48,156 nt of DNA from Gammaproteobacteria bacterium (GTDB lineage Bacteria > Pseudomonadota > Gammaproteobacteria > GCA-001735895), in NCBI GenBank assembly GCA_024763505.1, contig JANTFI010000005.1, forward strand, positions 1 through 48,156. Reading direction: 5' to 3'. This document shows, piece by piece, positions 18,853 through 27,984 of this stretch. The notes under the pieces are model-generated. The model saw only the letters and a list, made by a program, of their open reading frames with translations, had not been told where the DNA came from and made no database searches. Numbering within the stretch: position 1 is the first letter of the stretch; each line of letters opens with the position of its first letter. A program made the position numbers and the translations under genes.

Positions 18853-20336
18853 GTCAGATAGCATTTCTTGACCACCGGCGTGCCGGAGTATTGCTGCATC
18901 CGACCTCACTGCCCGGTGAATATGGCACCGGCGACATCGGTGCCGAGGCGTATCATTTTATCGATTTTATGGTAGCCAGCGGGCTATCGGTTTGGCAAAT
19001 GTTGCCGCTCGGGCCGACTCATAATGATGGTTCGCCGTACCAATGCCTGTCGGTTCATGCCAGTAATACGCAGTTGATCGATCTGGACTGGCTTGAACGT
19101 CAGGGCTGGCTGAAAATTTCGAAAATCGAAGCAGACCGGCAATCAACGGATTTTCGGGAACAGTGTCTCAGGCAAGCTTTTTCGGGTTTTCAAAAACAGG
19201 CGCAAAGCGACTGGCACAATCGTTTGCAACAGTGGGCCAACGAACAGTCATACTGGCTCGATGATTATGCCTTGTTTATGGCAATCAAGCAGGCACGGCA
19301 AGATGCCACCTGGAATGACTGGCCGGCACCGCTACGCCAACGCGAAGCCGGTGCGCTGGTTGCAGCCCGTCGTAAATACCGCGCTCAGATGGATTTTATT
19401 GTGTTCGGGCAATTTGTATTTCATACCCAGTGGCATGCGTTGCGTGAATATGCTCGAGCACGAAGTATATTGCTGTTTGGCGATATGCCTTTCTATGTCG
19501 CATACGACAGTGCCGATGTGTGGGCGCAACGTGAGCATTTTCTGATCGATCGGGATGGGCATTGCAGTCAGGTTGCCGGAGTGCCACCGGATGCCTTTTC
19601 CGAGCAGGGCCAACGCTGGGGTAATCCACTGTATGATTGGTCCCATCATCAACAGTCCGGTTTTCGCTGGTGGCAACAGCGCTTCGCCAGCCAGCTCGAA
19701 TACTTCGACCTGATCCGCATCGACCATTTTCGCGGACTCGAAGCCTGCTGGCATATCGACGCTGATGAGCCAACCGCGATCCATGGCCACTGGGTGAACA
19801 GCCCGGGTCAAGAACTGTTGCAATCATTGACCGATGCATTTGGTCCATTACCGTTGGTGGCGGAAGACCTTGGCTTGATCACGAACTCAGTGATCGATTT
19901 GCGTGAGCAATTCCACTTGCCTGGCATGAAAGTTTTACAATTCGCTTTTGATGGTGATGCGCGCAATCTGTATTTGCCACATAACCACCAGCGCAACGGG
20001 GTGGTTTATACCGGTACTCATGACAACAACACTACACTGGGATGGTATCGGCAACTAGATCCCGATTCTCGTCGTTTTCTGCACCATTATCTGGGGGTAA
20101 GCGAAAGTACAGAACTGGATATGCCATGGGTGATGAACCGGCTGGCGCTGTGCTCGGTGGCTGAGCTGGCGGTCCTGCCGATGCAGGATATCCTCAGTCT
20201 CGATGCCCACAGTCGGATGAATGTGCCCGGAACCACGGAAGGTAATTGGCAGTGGCGCTTCGAATGGTCGCAATTATGGCCGCAACTGGCTGCTGATTTG
20301 CGCCAATTGTCGGGCTTGTATCAGCGCCTGATATGA
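18849..20336 (+). CDS. malQ: 4-alpha-glucanotransferase (amylomaltase)
   Basis: Disproportionates alpha-1,4-glucans by moving maltodextrin segments; GH77 family, 495 residues, close to the usual 500. Motifs: AGVLLHPTSLPGEYGTGDIG at the N-terminus, LFGDMPFYVAYDSADVW, IRIDHFRGLEACW (nucleophile Asp), PLVAEDLG (acid/base Glu) and GTHDNNTTLGWY (third acid). The best start is a TTG at 18849 that overlaps the GH57 stop TGA by 4 nt; no ATG lies near the family N-terminus. The start suggests coupled, low-level translation. In this context it recycles short chains left by phosphorylase. It converges on the hydrolase gene with 14 bp between stops. Confidence 0.95.
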   Translation: MSQIAFLDHRRAGVLLHPTSLPGEYGTGDIGAEAYHFIDFMVASGLSVWQMLPLGPTHNDGSPYQCLSVHASNTQLIDLDWLERQGWLKISKIEADRQSTDFREQCLRQAFSGFQKQAQSDWHNRLQQWANEQSYWLDDYALFMAIKQARQDATWNDWPAPLRQREAGALVAARRKYRAQMDFIVFGQFVFHTQWHALREYARARSILLFGDMPFYVAYDSADVWAQREHFLIDRDGHCSQVAGVPPDAFSEQGQRWGNPLYDWSHHQQSGFRWWQQRFASQLEYFDLIRIDHFRGLEACWHIDADEPTAIHGHWVNSPGQELLQSLTDAFGPLPLVAEDLGLITNSVIDLREQFHLPGMKVLQFAFDGDARNLYLPHNHQRNGVVYTGTHDNNTTLGWYRQLDPDSRRFLHHYLGVSESTELDMPWVMNRLALCSVAELAVLPMQDILSLDAHSRMNVPGTTEGNWQWRFEWSQLWPQLAADLRQLSGLYQRLI

Positions 20337-20350
20337 ACTCAGGGCAATCT

Positions 20351-21253
20351 CTATGGGTTGTTATTGATGTCTTTTAGAATGATATTGGAGTAATTGATGG
20401 TGGTATCTTCGTAATTGAGGTGCGATTTCAATTCCTGCCAGACCGATTCCGAATTGATGATGCGGCTGTGACCCCAGCCCTTGGGGGTTATCAATTTAGT
20501 CATAGGGAAACGTTTGCAAAAGCGAACCGAGTCTGCGACCGGTGATTCGTCATCGTTCTCGTCATGAGCAATGACTGTGACATCGCTGTATTTTTCCAGT
20601 CTGCGGCTCAATTCCAGTGCAGCATATTGTTTCGGATACTCAGCGATAAACCTGGCCGCATATTTTTTCAGGATATCCGGATGCAAATTTAATTGCCCGA
20701 GCTTGCGTAGAAAAAACAACTTGTAATTGAAAATCGGCGCGATCAGAAAGATTGGCAAGCCCTCGATCAGGGTGGGTCTGGCATTACAGATTATGAGACT
20801 ACCGACATCATGCCCTACTACTGAGGCGATGCCTTCAGGATGATTTTTTTTGATCGATTGAATGATAAAATTGCTCGTCGATATCAATTGTTGCAGAGAC
20901 GCCTGCTTGTTTTCGCTGCGCTCATGGCCGAGATGATCAAATGCCAGCGCGCTAAATCCGCATTCATTCAATCCCCTCATCAATGGAAAAAACTGGTAGG
21001 CACCCCCTCCCCAACCGTGAATGAAAATCACCATTGGTCCTTTGCCGACCTGGTAGGCATTGATTTTTCCTTCGGGCGTTTTGAGCGTGCGCTGTTTAAA
21101 CCGTTTGGGTAAATTGATGTCGCGGGGTTTTTTGGTGTTATGCCAGAAAAGCTGGGAGCTAATCTTTTTTTCTGCCCAACTCGGCATCAGGCGGTTCCAG
21201 ACCAGGCTCAGCTTGCTGAGAAACGATACTTTTCCGGTTTTGATGGATGTCAT
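20351..21253 (-). CDS. Alpha/beta-hydrolase-fold protein with Asp at the nucleophile position
   Basis: A 300-residue protein with an alpha/beta hydrolase core: oxyanion region VIFIHGWGGGAYQ, nucleophile elbow VVGHDVGSLI (Asp149 where lipases and esterases have Ser), an acidic stretch AHDENDDE near residue 230 and His262 in PKGWGHSRI. An Asp nucleophile is the mark of haloalkane dehalogenases and epoxide hydrolases (GHDWG), so an ester bond-forming mechanism of that kind is possible, but the rest does not clearly match either group. No signal peptide; the N-terminal 60 residues are basic. It stands alone between malQ and a non-coding region, and its function is unknown. The fold assignment is firm; the substrate is not. 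Confidence 0.8.
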   Translation of the reverse strand: MTSIKTGKVSFLSKLSLVWNRLMPSWAEKKISSQLFWHNTKKPRDINLPKRFKQRTLKTPEGKINAYQVGKGPMVIFIHGWGGGAYQFFPLMRGLNECGFSALAFDHLGHERSENKQASLQQLISTSNFIIQSIKKNHPEGIASVVGHDVGSLIICNARPTLIEGLPIFLIAPIFNYKLFFLRKLGQLNLHPDILKKYAARFIAEYPKQYAALELSRRLEKYSDVTVIAHDENDDESPVADSVRFCKRFPMTKLITPKGWGHSRIINSESVWQELKSHLNYEDTTINYSNIILKDINNNP

Positions 21254-21519
21254 GGTTTGAACAATTCCCTGTCTGTCAAACGAAAGGGGCGCGATGCCTT
21301 TTTAAAACGCCCCAGTTTACTGCAATTTTCCAGTGAAAAGCATAAAACCGACAAGCGTTCTAACAGGATAGCGGTCTGTTAATACCGAATATTTTGACTC
21401 AACTCGTAATGATGGTTCACATCCTGATTTCGAGATTAAATCGTGAAATAATTGATTACCTTGCTGTTTCTTCCTTTAGTTATTGTTTCCTGCGCTTAAG
21501 TAATAGATTTGAGCGGGCA

Positions 21520-21845
21520 GGCCAAGGTAGATCCGATTGGCCGCAAAGACTAGAAACTGCAGTGCTAAAAAAAATACGAAAACAAGCGAAAGGTAAAAAA
21601 AGAAACGAAAGGATACGCCGGATAAAGTGAAAAGCGGGGTTCAGCGGGTATCCGGCAGGAAAAACCTGTTCAGGAATAGCACCAGCGGAATAAGACAATG
21701 TTAACAGGTCGGCCTTATAAACGAGGATGTTGCTCGTAATAAACCTGGAATAATGATCGGGCCGGGCAAGCTGTGGGTCAGCAAGAGCGAGCAGGTACCA
21801 AAAGCACTGGAGAAAGGTTCTGACAGGGCCCGGAAACGTGAACGC
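21520..21845. ncRNA. Candidate structured RNA or element (nested stems)
   Basis: Successive stems, all perfect: GGCCAA 21520-21525 with TTGGCC 21537-21542; GGATAC 21611-21616 with GTATCC 21648-21653; ACCTGTT 21664-21670 with AACAGGT 21703-21709; ACGAG 21721-21725 with CTCGT 21733-21737; CCGGGC 21762-21767 with GCCCGG 21838-21843, which encloses GTCAG 21777-21781 with CTGAC 21830-21834. The nesting of the last two is more than a run of chance hairpins would suggest. It does not match RNase P, tmRNA, SRP, 6S or a group II intron domain V by eye. The strand is undecided. It could also be a remnant of a small mobile element. Confidence 0.28.
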
Positions 21846-21946
21846 AGAATACCGTAGTGGAAATTCTGGCAAGTGCTGAATTTCATTAGCCAAACTGATA
21901 ATGACTGCGATCACGGCAACTGGCTAAACATCCAATCGCCGTTTCA

Positions 21947-22015
21947 GGGCTGACCCGGGTTTTCCGGCCGCCGAATCAAATATCTAAACAATCTCGACCG
22001 CGGGTGTGTCAGCCC
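21947..22015. repeat. Inverted repeat GGGCTGAC / GTCAGCCC downstream of glgP
   Basis: A perfect 8-bp inverted repeat: GGGCTGAC at 21947-21954 and GTCAGCCC at 22008-22015, separated by 53 bp that include GC-rich self-complementary stretches (CCGGCCG, CCGCGG). It begins 22 bp after the glgP stop. No T-run follows, so it is at best a weak terminator; it could be the end structure of a small element. Confidence 0.4.
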
Positions 22016-22037
22016 AATATTTACAACCGTCTCAGTG

Positions 22038-24599
22038 TTACAGCCAAACCAGATAGCCGACTTCAAGCGGGTGTGTCAGCAATTCGTGATAGGGGTAAAT
22101 TCTGATTTTATAGAAATTCACGCCCGAATTGACCGGTTCAAGATCGAGCGAAAAAATATGGCTGTCATCTTCCTGCCCCTGATATTGCAGCACCAGACTT
22201 TTCGGTTTTTTGAAGATGGTGGCATCACTGTTGTGACGACAACTGTCGATCACACACTCGACGCGCACATCGTCGGCTGACAAACCATTCAGGTAAGCCT
22301 TGATACGAATCGGCAGGGTTTCGCCATGCATAATACTCATGTTGCAGTCATCGGCCCGCTGAATGCTGATATTTTGCCATTGCTGGTGAATCTTGGCCTT
22401 CCATCGGGCCAATTCGATTGCCGGTGCCGAGTCATTTTGCTTCATCCTTTTGTATTGCCGGGTCGCGGGTGTATACAGATTCTTGACATAATCCATCACC
22501 ATGCGCGAGGCATTGAAACGCGGGATGCAGGATTTCATCGATTCCTTGGACAGCCTTACCCAATCCTTCGAGTAGCCCTGGATACCGCGATTGTAAAAGG
22601 TCGGGATGATTTCATGCTCAAGAATATCCAGCATGTCACCGGCTTCTTCGTCATCACGAATTTGCGGTGGAGTGTCGGGCGAGTGGGGGATGATGCCCCA
22701 GCCATTATGGCCATTGAAGCCCTCACCCCACCAGCCATCGAGCACACTCAGATTTACGACACCGTTCATCGCTGCTTTCTGGCCCGATGTGCCGCTGGCC
22801 TCGAGTGGATACTCCGGATTATTGACCCAGACATCGACACCGGCGACCAGACTCCGTGCCATTGCCATGTTATAGCCCTCGAGAATTACGACCTTGCCAA
22901 GAAACTCCTGACGTTGTGAAAACTCGTGGATGTTTCGAATCAAGTCCTGACCGGGACCATCTTTCGGATGTGCCTTGCCGGCGAATATCAATAGTACCGG
23001 ACGATCCGGGATGTTGAGCAGTCGTGCCAGCCGTTCGGGGTCACGAAACAGTAACGTTGCCCTTTTATAAGTGGCGAAACGACGGGCAAAACCGAGCACC
23101 AGAATATCGGTTTCCGGCTCGATCATTTGACGGGTCATGCGCCGGGACAAGGTATCATTGCTATGGTTACGATGGCAGCGCTGTATGGTGCGTCGACGAG
23201 TGGCAACCAGCATCTGGCTTTTCAGTTCCTGACGCAGGCTCCAGAAACGGTGGTCAGGAATCTCGTCGATGCATTTCCAGTAGTCGACATCAAGCAATTT
23301 GTTGCGCCACTCGCGAAATCGCATGTCAAACAGATTAAGCCAGTCACGCGCCAGAAAGGTCGGAGCATGTACACCGTTGGTGACATAGGTAATGGCGTTT
23401 TCCTCGACCGGTATCTGTGGCCAGACGTAAGATTCCATTTCTGCCGCTACTCCTCCGTGGATACGGCTTACGCCATTGTGAAAGCGTGAACCGCGCAATG
23501 CGAAGGCAGTCATGTTGAAGCTGCCCGGCGCAGTGGGTGATTCGCCGTAAGCCATAAAGTCTTCCCACTCCAGATCAAGCCGCTTGCAGCAATTGTGAAA
23601 GTATTCGACCATTAATTGTTGAGGGAAAATATCATGTCCGGCGGGTACCGGGGTGTGAGTAGTAAAAACTGTACCGGCTGCGACTTGCTCCAGTGCTGAA
23701 CGAAAATCGAAATTTTCATTGGTCACTTCACGACAGCGTTCGATGATCGAAAAGGCGGCGTGTCCTTCGTTTATATGCCAGGTCGTGGGTTTCAAGCCCA
23801 GTTCGCGAATCAATCGCACGCCTCCAATACCGAGAACGATCTCCTGCTCGATGCGGGTTTTTTTATCTCCACCGTACAGACGGAAGGTGATTTCGCGGTC
23901 TTGATCGCTATTGCCTTCCACATTACTGTCGAGGAAATACATCTGGGTATGCCCAGCCTTGGCGTGCCAGGCTCTCAATTGCACTTCGCGACCCGCTATC
24001 TCGACCATGATGATGAGTTTTTCGCCATTACTGTCACGCACCGGGCTGATTGGTAACTCACTGAAATGGGCGGTGTTATAGGTGGCGATCTGATTGCCAT
24101 GCGCATCGATTTGCTGGTTGAAGTACCCCTGTCTATACAGCAGACCCACCGCAACGAAGGGAACGCCGAGGTCGCTGATCGCCTTGCAGTGGTCACCTGC
24201 AAGTATGCCCAGACCACCGGAATAGATCGGAAAGCTTTCATGTAAGCCGAATTCGGCGCAAAAATAGGCAATCAGGTCGTTATGGATATCGAGATATTCA
24301 TCGATTTCATGGTGGGTATTTTTATCCAGATATGAGTTGAACGATGACAATACCCGCGAATATTCTTCCATGAAGATATTGTCTTCGACAGCTTGATCGA
24401 GCAGATCTTGGGAAACACGACGTAAAAATAATTTGGGGTTGTGGTCACATTGTTCCCACAACTCGGGGTCCAGCCGGTAAAACAAGCTGCGTGCATTTCG
24501 ATCCCAGCTGTATAACAGGTTGTCTGACAGTTCCAGCAGTCCGCTTAACGCCTGTGGAATTCGTGGACGAACTTCAATCTGATAAATGGTTTCTGACAT
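22038..24599 (-). CDS. glgP: Alpha-glucan (glycogen) phosphorylase
   Basis: Releases glucose-1-phosphate from the ends of glycogen with inorganic phosphate, using pyridoxal phosphate. At 853 residues it belongs to the bacterial/archaeal alpha-glucan phosphorylase group rather than the shorter E. coli MalP/GlgP type. It opens with the family's N-terminal segment (LLELSDNLLYSWDRNARSLF). FPIYSGGLGILAGDHCKAISDLG and the substrate loop WHINEGHAAF follow, and the cofactor lysine is Lys608 in EASGTSGQKAAMNGVVNLS. It lies 119 bp after pgm on the same strand, so the product glucose-1-phosphate and its mutase are made together. Confidence 0.95.
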   Translation of the reverse strand: MSETIYQIEVRPRIPQALSGLLELSDNLLYSWDRNARSLFYRLDPELWEQCDHNPKLFLRRVSQDLLDQAVEDNIFMEEYSRVLSSFNSYLDKNTHHEIDEYLDIHNDLIAYFCAEFGLHESFPIYSGGLGILAGDHCKAISDLGVPFVAVGLLYRQGYFNQQIDAHGNQIATYNTAHFSELPISPVRDSNGEKLIIMVEIAGREVQLRAWHAKAGHTQMYFLDSNVEGNSDQDREITFRLYGGDKKTRIEQEIVLGIGGVRLIRELGLKPTTWHINEGHAAFSIIERCREVTNENFDFRSALEQVAAGTVFTTHTPVPAGHDIFPQQLMVEYFHNCCKRLDLEWEDFMAYGESPTAPGSFNMTAFALRGSRFHNGVSRIHGGVAAEMESYVWPQIPVEENAITYVTNGVHAPTFLARDWLNLFDMRFREWRNKLLDVDYWKCIDEIPDHRFWSLRQELKSQMLVATRRRTIQRCHRNHSNDTLSRRMTRQMIEPETDILVLGFARRFATYKRATLLFRDPERLARLLNIPDRPVLLIFAGKAHPKDGPGQDLIRNIHEFSQRQEFLGKVVILEGYNMAMARSLVAGVDVWVNNPEYPLEASGTSGQKAAMNGVVNLSVLDGWWGEGFNGHNGWGIIPHSPDTPPQIRDDEEAGDMLDILEHEIIPTFYNRGIQGYSKDWVRLSKESMKSCIPRFNASRMVMDYVKNLYTPATRQYKRMKQNDSAPAIELARWKAKIHQQWQNISIQRADDCNMSIMHGETLPIRIKAYLNGLSADDVRVECVIDSCRHNSDATIFKKPKSLVLQYQGQEDDSHIFSLDLEPVNSGVNFYKIRIYPYHELLTHPLEVGYLVWL

Positions 24600-24718
24600 A
24601 ATGTCGTTCCGTTTTGAGTAAATGGTTGCTGTCTTGTTCCAGACCGCTGGCGAGTACTCGCATTCTACCTGGCCGGGAGTTTGCCGGGTTTCGGCTGTTC
24701 ATTCAAAAAACTCTTGCT

Positions 24719-26362
<1,644 letters not shown>

Positions 26363-26374
26363 TCAAATAAAAAA

Positions 26375-26403
26375 ATCATATTCTGTCATCTTCTGCCTGT
26401 AAA
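26375..26403 (-). promoter_or_regulatory. Sigma70-type promoter of pgm-glgP
   Basis: On the minus strand TTTACA (26398-26403) and TATGAT (26375-26380) are separated by 17 bp. The predicted start near 26368 leaves an 18-nt leader before the pgm ATG at 26350. A 17-bp palindrome lies further upstream at 26428-26444. Confidence 0.55.
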
Positions 26404-26427
26404 TGATTTAAGACAATAAATTAGAAA

Positions 26428-26444
26428 TCTGAATTTTATTCAGA
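26428..26444. promoter_or_regulatory. Palindrome upstream of pgm
   Basis: TCTGAAT-TTT-ATTCAGA, a perfect 7-bp inverted repeat with a 3-nt centre, centred about 68 bp before the predicted pgm transcript start. The position suits an activator site. No known regulator motif was recognised. Confidence 0.3.
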
Positions 26445-26684
26445 ATCGTCTATCATTATTCGGCGGGAAAATTTGGAATTGAACCTGAATTGTCGTACTT
26501 TGGCGTTGTTTACGGATTTCAGGCGTTGCCAGAAACTTTGTAACGCTAACTACTTGACCGGACAGACAATGGAAAAACCTGATTTTATTTTTCGCTGATC
26601 AGGCAAGAGCTCACTGACCGGCTGAATGGAAGATGGGGTGCTTTGACAAGGGGTCTGGGCGGATTTGAGCGGGGGTAATAAAAG

Positions 26685-26775
26685 CTCCGGGCTCCGGTTC
26701 GATGGTGCATTGATAATTATAACTACTGATCCTGTTTCTAACCGACAGAAACTCCGGGCTGCAAGGGTTTCTGTC
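26685..26775 (+). promoter_or_regulatory. Leader hairpin and direct repeat in front of rpfG
   Basis: GACAGAAAC (26744-26752) and GTTTCTGTC (26767-26775) form a perfect 9-bp stem with a 14-nt loop, ending 35 bp before the rpfG ATG. The 9-mer CTCCGGGCT occurs twice, at 26685-26693 and 26752-26760, the second copy lying partly in the loop. There is no T-run after the stem, so it is not a simple terminator. A binding site, a translation-control hairpin or a riboswitch part are all possible. Confidence 0.4.
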
Positions 26776-26810
26776 CAATTGATAGCATCAGTCCAGAGAG
26801 GCTGAATACC

Positions 26811-27932
26811 ATGAATACACTGAAAAAAAGCCGTGGTTCCGGTTCCAATATCGAGCCATACGAAAATGCCCGTCGTCTCAATGTGACTCGACGCAAACGA
26901 CATGTCTTGATCGTTGATGATGAATCAACCGGGCGGGTTATTTTGCAAAAGGTGGTTGAAAATATAGCCAGTGATCTGGTCGTGACTGGATTTGACCATG
27001 CTGGTAGTGCACTGGAATGGATGCAAACCCATCAGGCTGATCTGATTATCAGTGACTATCGTATGCCCGATATCAACGGTGTTGAATTCATCCGTAAAAT
27101 CAGGCAAAAGCCGGGCTATGAAAGTGTGCCGGTTATGATGATCACGGTTGTCAGCGAGAAATCGGTTCGCTATGAAGCATTGGAAGCAGGAGCAACGGCA
27201 TTTCTGACCCGTCCGATTGATCAGATCGAATGCCGCACCAGCTGTCGTAACCTGCTGAAAATACAGGAACAACAATCAATTATTCAGGACAAGGCAGACT
27301 GGCTGGCGAGACAGGTTGAAGTGGCCACCATGCAAATCACTTCGCGTGAGCGTGAAACCCTGTTGCGGCTGGGCCGGGCCGGTGAATATCGTGATGAAGA
27401 TACCGGTAACCATGTAATCCGTATGGCACGTTATGCCCGGGTGATAGCCGAAGAACTCGGCTTGAGTGAAGAAGAGTGCAGTGACATCGAGTTTGCGGCA
27501 CCGATGCATGATATCGGTAAGATTGGCGTTCCGGATCGGGTTTTACTCAAACCCGGTTCTTTTGAGGATCAGGAGTGGGAAGCGATGAAGCAGCATACCG
27601 TAATGGGCTACGATATTTTGTCGGAAAGCCAGTCGCGTTATATCCAGATGGGCGCTGTAATTGCGCTGAATCATCATGAAAAGTTTGATGGTAGTGGATA
27701 TCCTTCTGGTCTTTCGGGTCAAGATATACCGCTGGTGGCCCGGATCGTTGCGGTCGCGGATGTATTCGATGCTCTGGTTTCGGAACGACCTTATAAAAAG
27801 CGATGGCCTCAGCAGCAGGCACTGGATTATATTCGGCAGCAATCCGGCTCTCACTTTGATCCGCAGTGTGTTGATGCATTTTTTCAGCGGCTGAAAGACA
27901 TCGAATTCATCCAGCAAGATTTGAGCGATTAA
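26811..27932 (+). CDS. rpfG: Response regulator with HD-GYP c-di-GMP phosphodiesterase domain (RpfG-like)
   Basis: A 373-residue cytoplasmic protein. Residues about 30-155 are a receiver domain (HVLIVDDES, phospho-acceptor Asp82 in LIISDYRMPD). The C-terminal half is an HD-GYP domain with the metal pair His233-Asp234 in MHDIGKIGVPD, HHEKFDGSGYPSGL containing Gly296-Tyr-Pro, and the late VADVFDALVSERPYK. All residues needed to open and hydrolyse c-di-GMP are present. It is followed 52 bp later by the hybrid kinase rpfC, and rpfF converges on the pair, the same arrangement as in Xanthomonas. It is therefore the likely output of DSF sensing: phosphorylated RpfG lowers c-di-GMP. Confidence 0.9.
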   Translation: MNTLKKSRGSGSNIEPYENARRLNVTRRKRHVLIVDDESTGRVILQKVVENIASDLVVTGFDHAGSALEWMQTHQADLIISDYRMPDINGVEFIRKIRQKPGYESVPVMMITVVSEKSVRYEALEAGATAFLTRPIDQIECRTSCRNLLKIQEQQSIIQDKADWLARQVEVATMQITSRERETLLRLGRAGEYRDEDTGNHVIRMARYARVIAEELGLSEEECSDIEFAAPMHDIGKIGVPDRVLLKPGSFEDQEWEAMKQHTVMGYDILSESQSRYIQMGAVIALNHHEKFDGSGYPSGLSGQDIPLVARIVAVADVFDALVSERPYKKRWPQQQALDYIRQQSGSHFDPQCVDAFFQRLKDIEFIQQDLSD

Positions 27933-27984
27933 TCACCAACTAACCAACATCATTTTGGCTGGCCAACAAGGATAGAAATCATTG

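Larger units (their letters stand above)
21254..22037. other. 784-bp region without a convincing gene
   Basis: Between the hydrolase start and the glgP stop. It holds a hairpin-rich block (21520-21845) and a long-range inverted repeat (21947-22015), both given separately. The plus strand is purine-rich around 21550-21640 with several A-runs. An open frame of 144 codons on the minus strand (21480-21914) starts with no ribosome-binding site and has no recognisable domain. No tRNA, terminator with T-run, or transposase fragment was seen. Confidence 0.6.

Noticed and set aside
21480-21914. Minus-strand open frame of 144 codons in the glgP-hydrolase gap
   Set aside because: No recognisable domain, no ribosome-binding site, and the DNA is dominated by inverted repeats. 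It is kept only as an alternative explanation in the structured-block finding.
26520-26810. c-di-GMP (GEMM) riboswitch before rpfG
   Set aside because: The conserved GEMM elements (GGCAAA helix, GAAA tetraloop, GGTAGCGGGGTTACC) were not found. Only simple hairpins are present.
26550-26903. Minus-strand open frame between pgm and rpfG
   Set aside because: It overlaps the rpfG start and leader hairpin and encodes no known domain.
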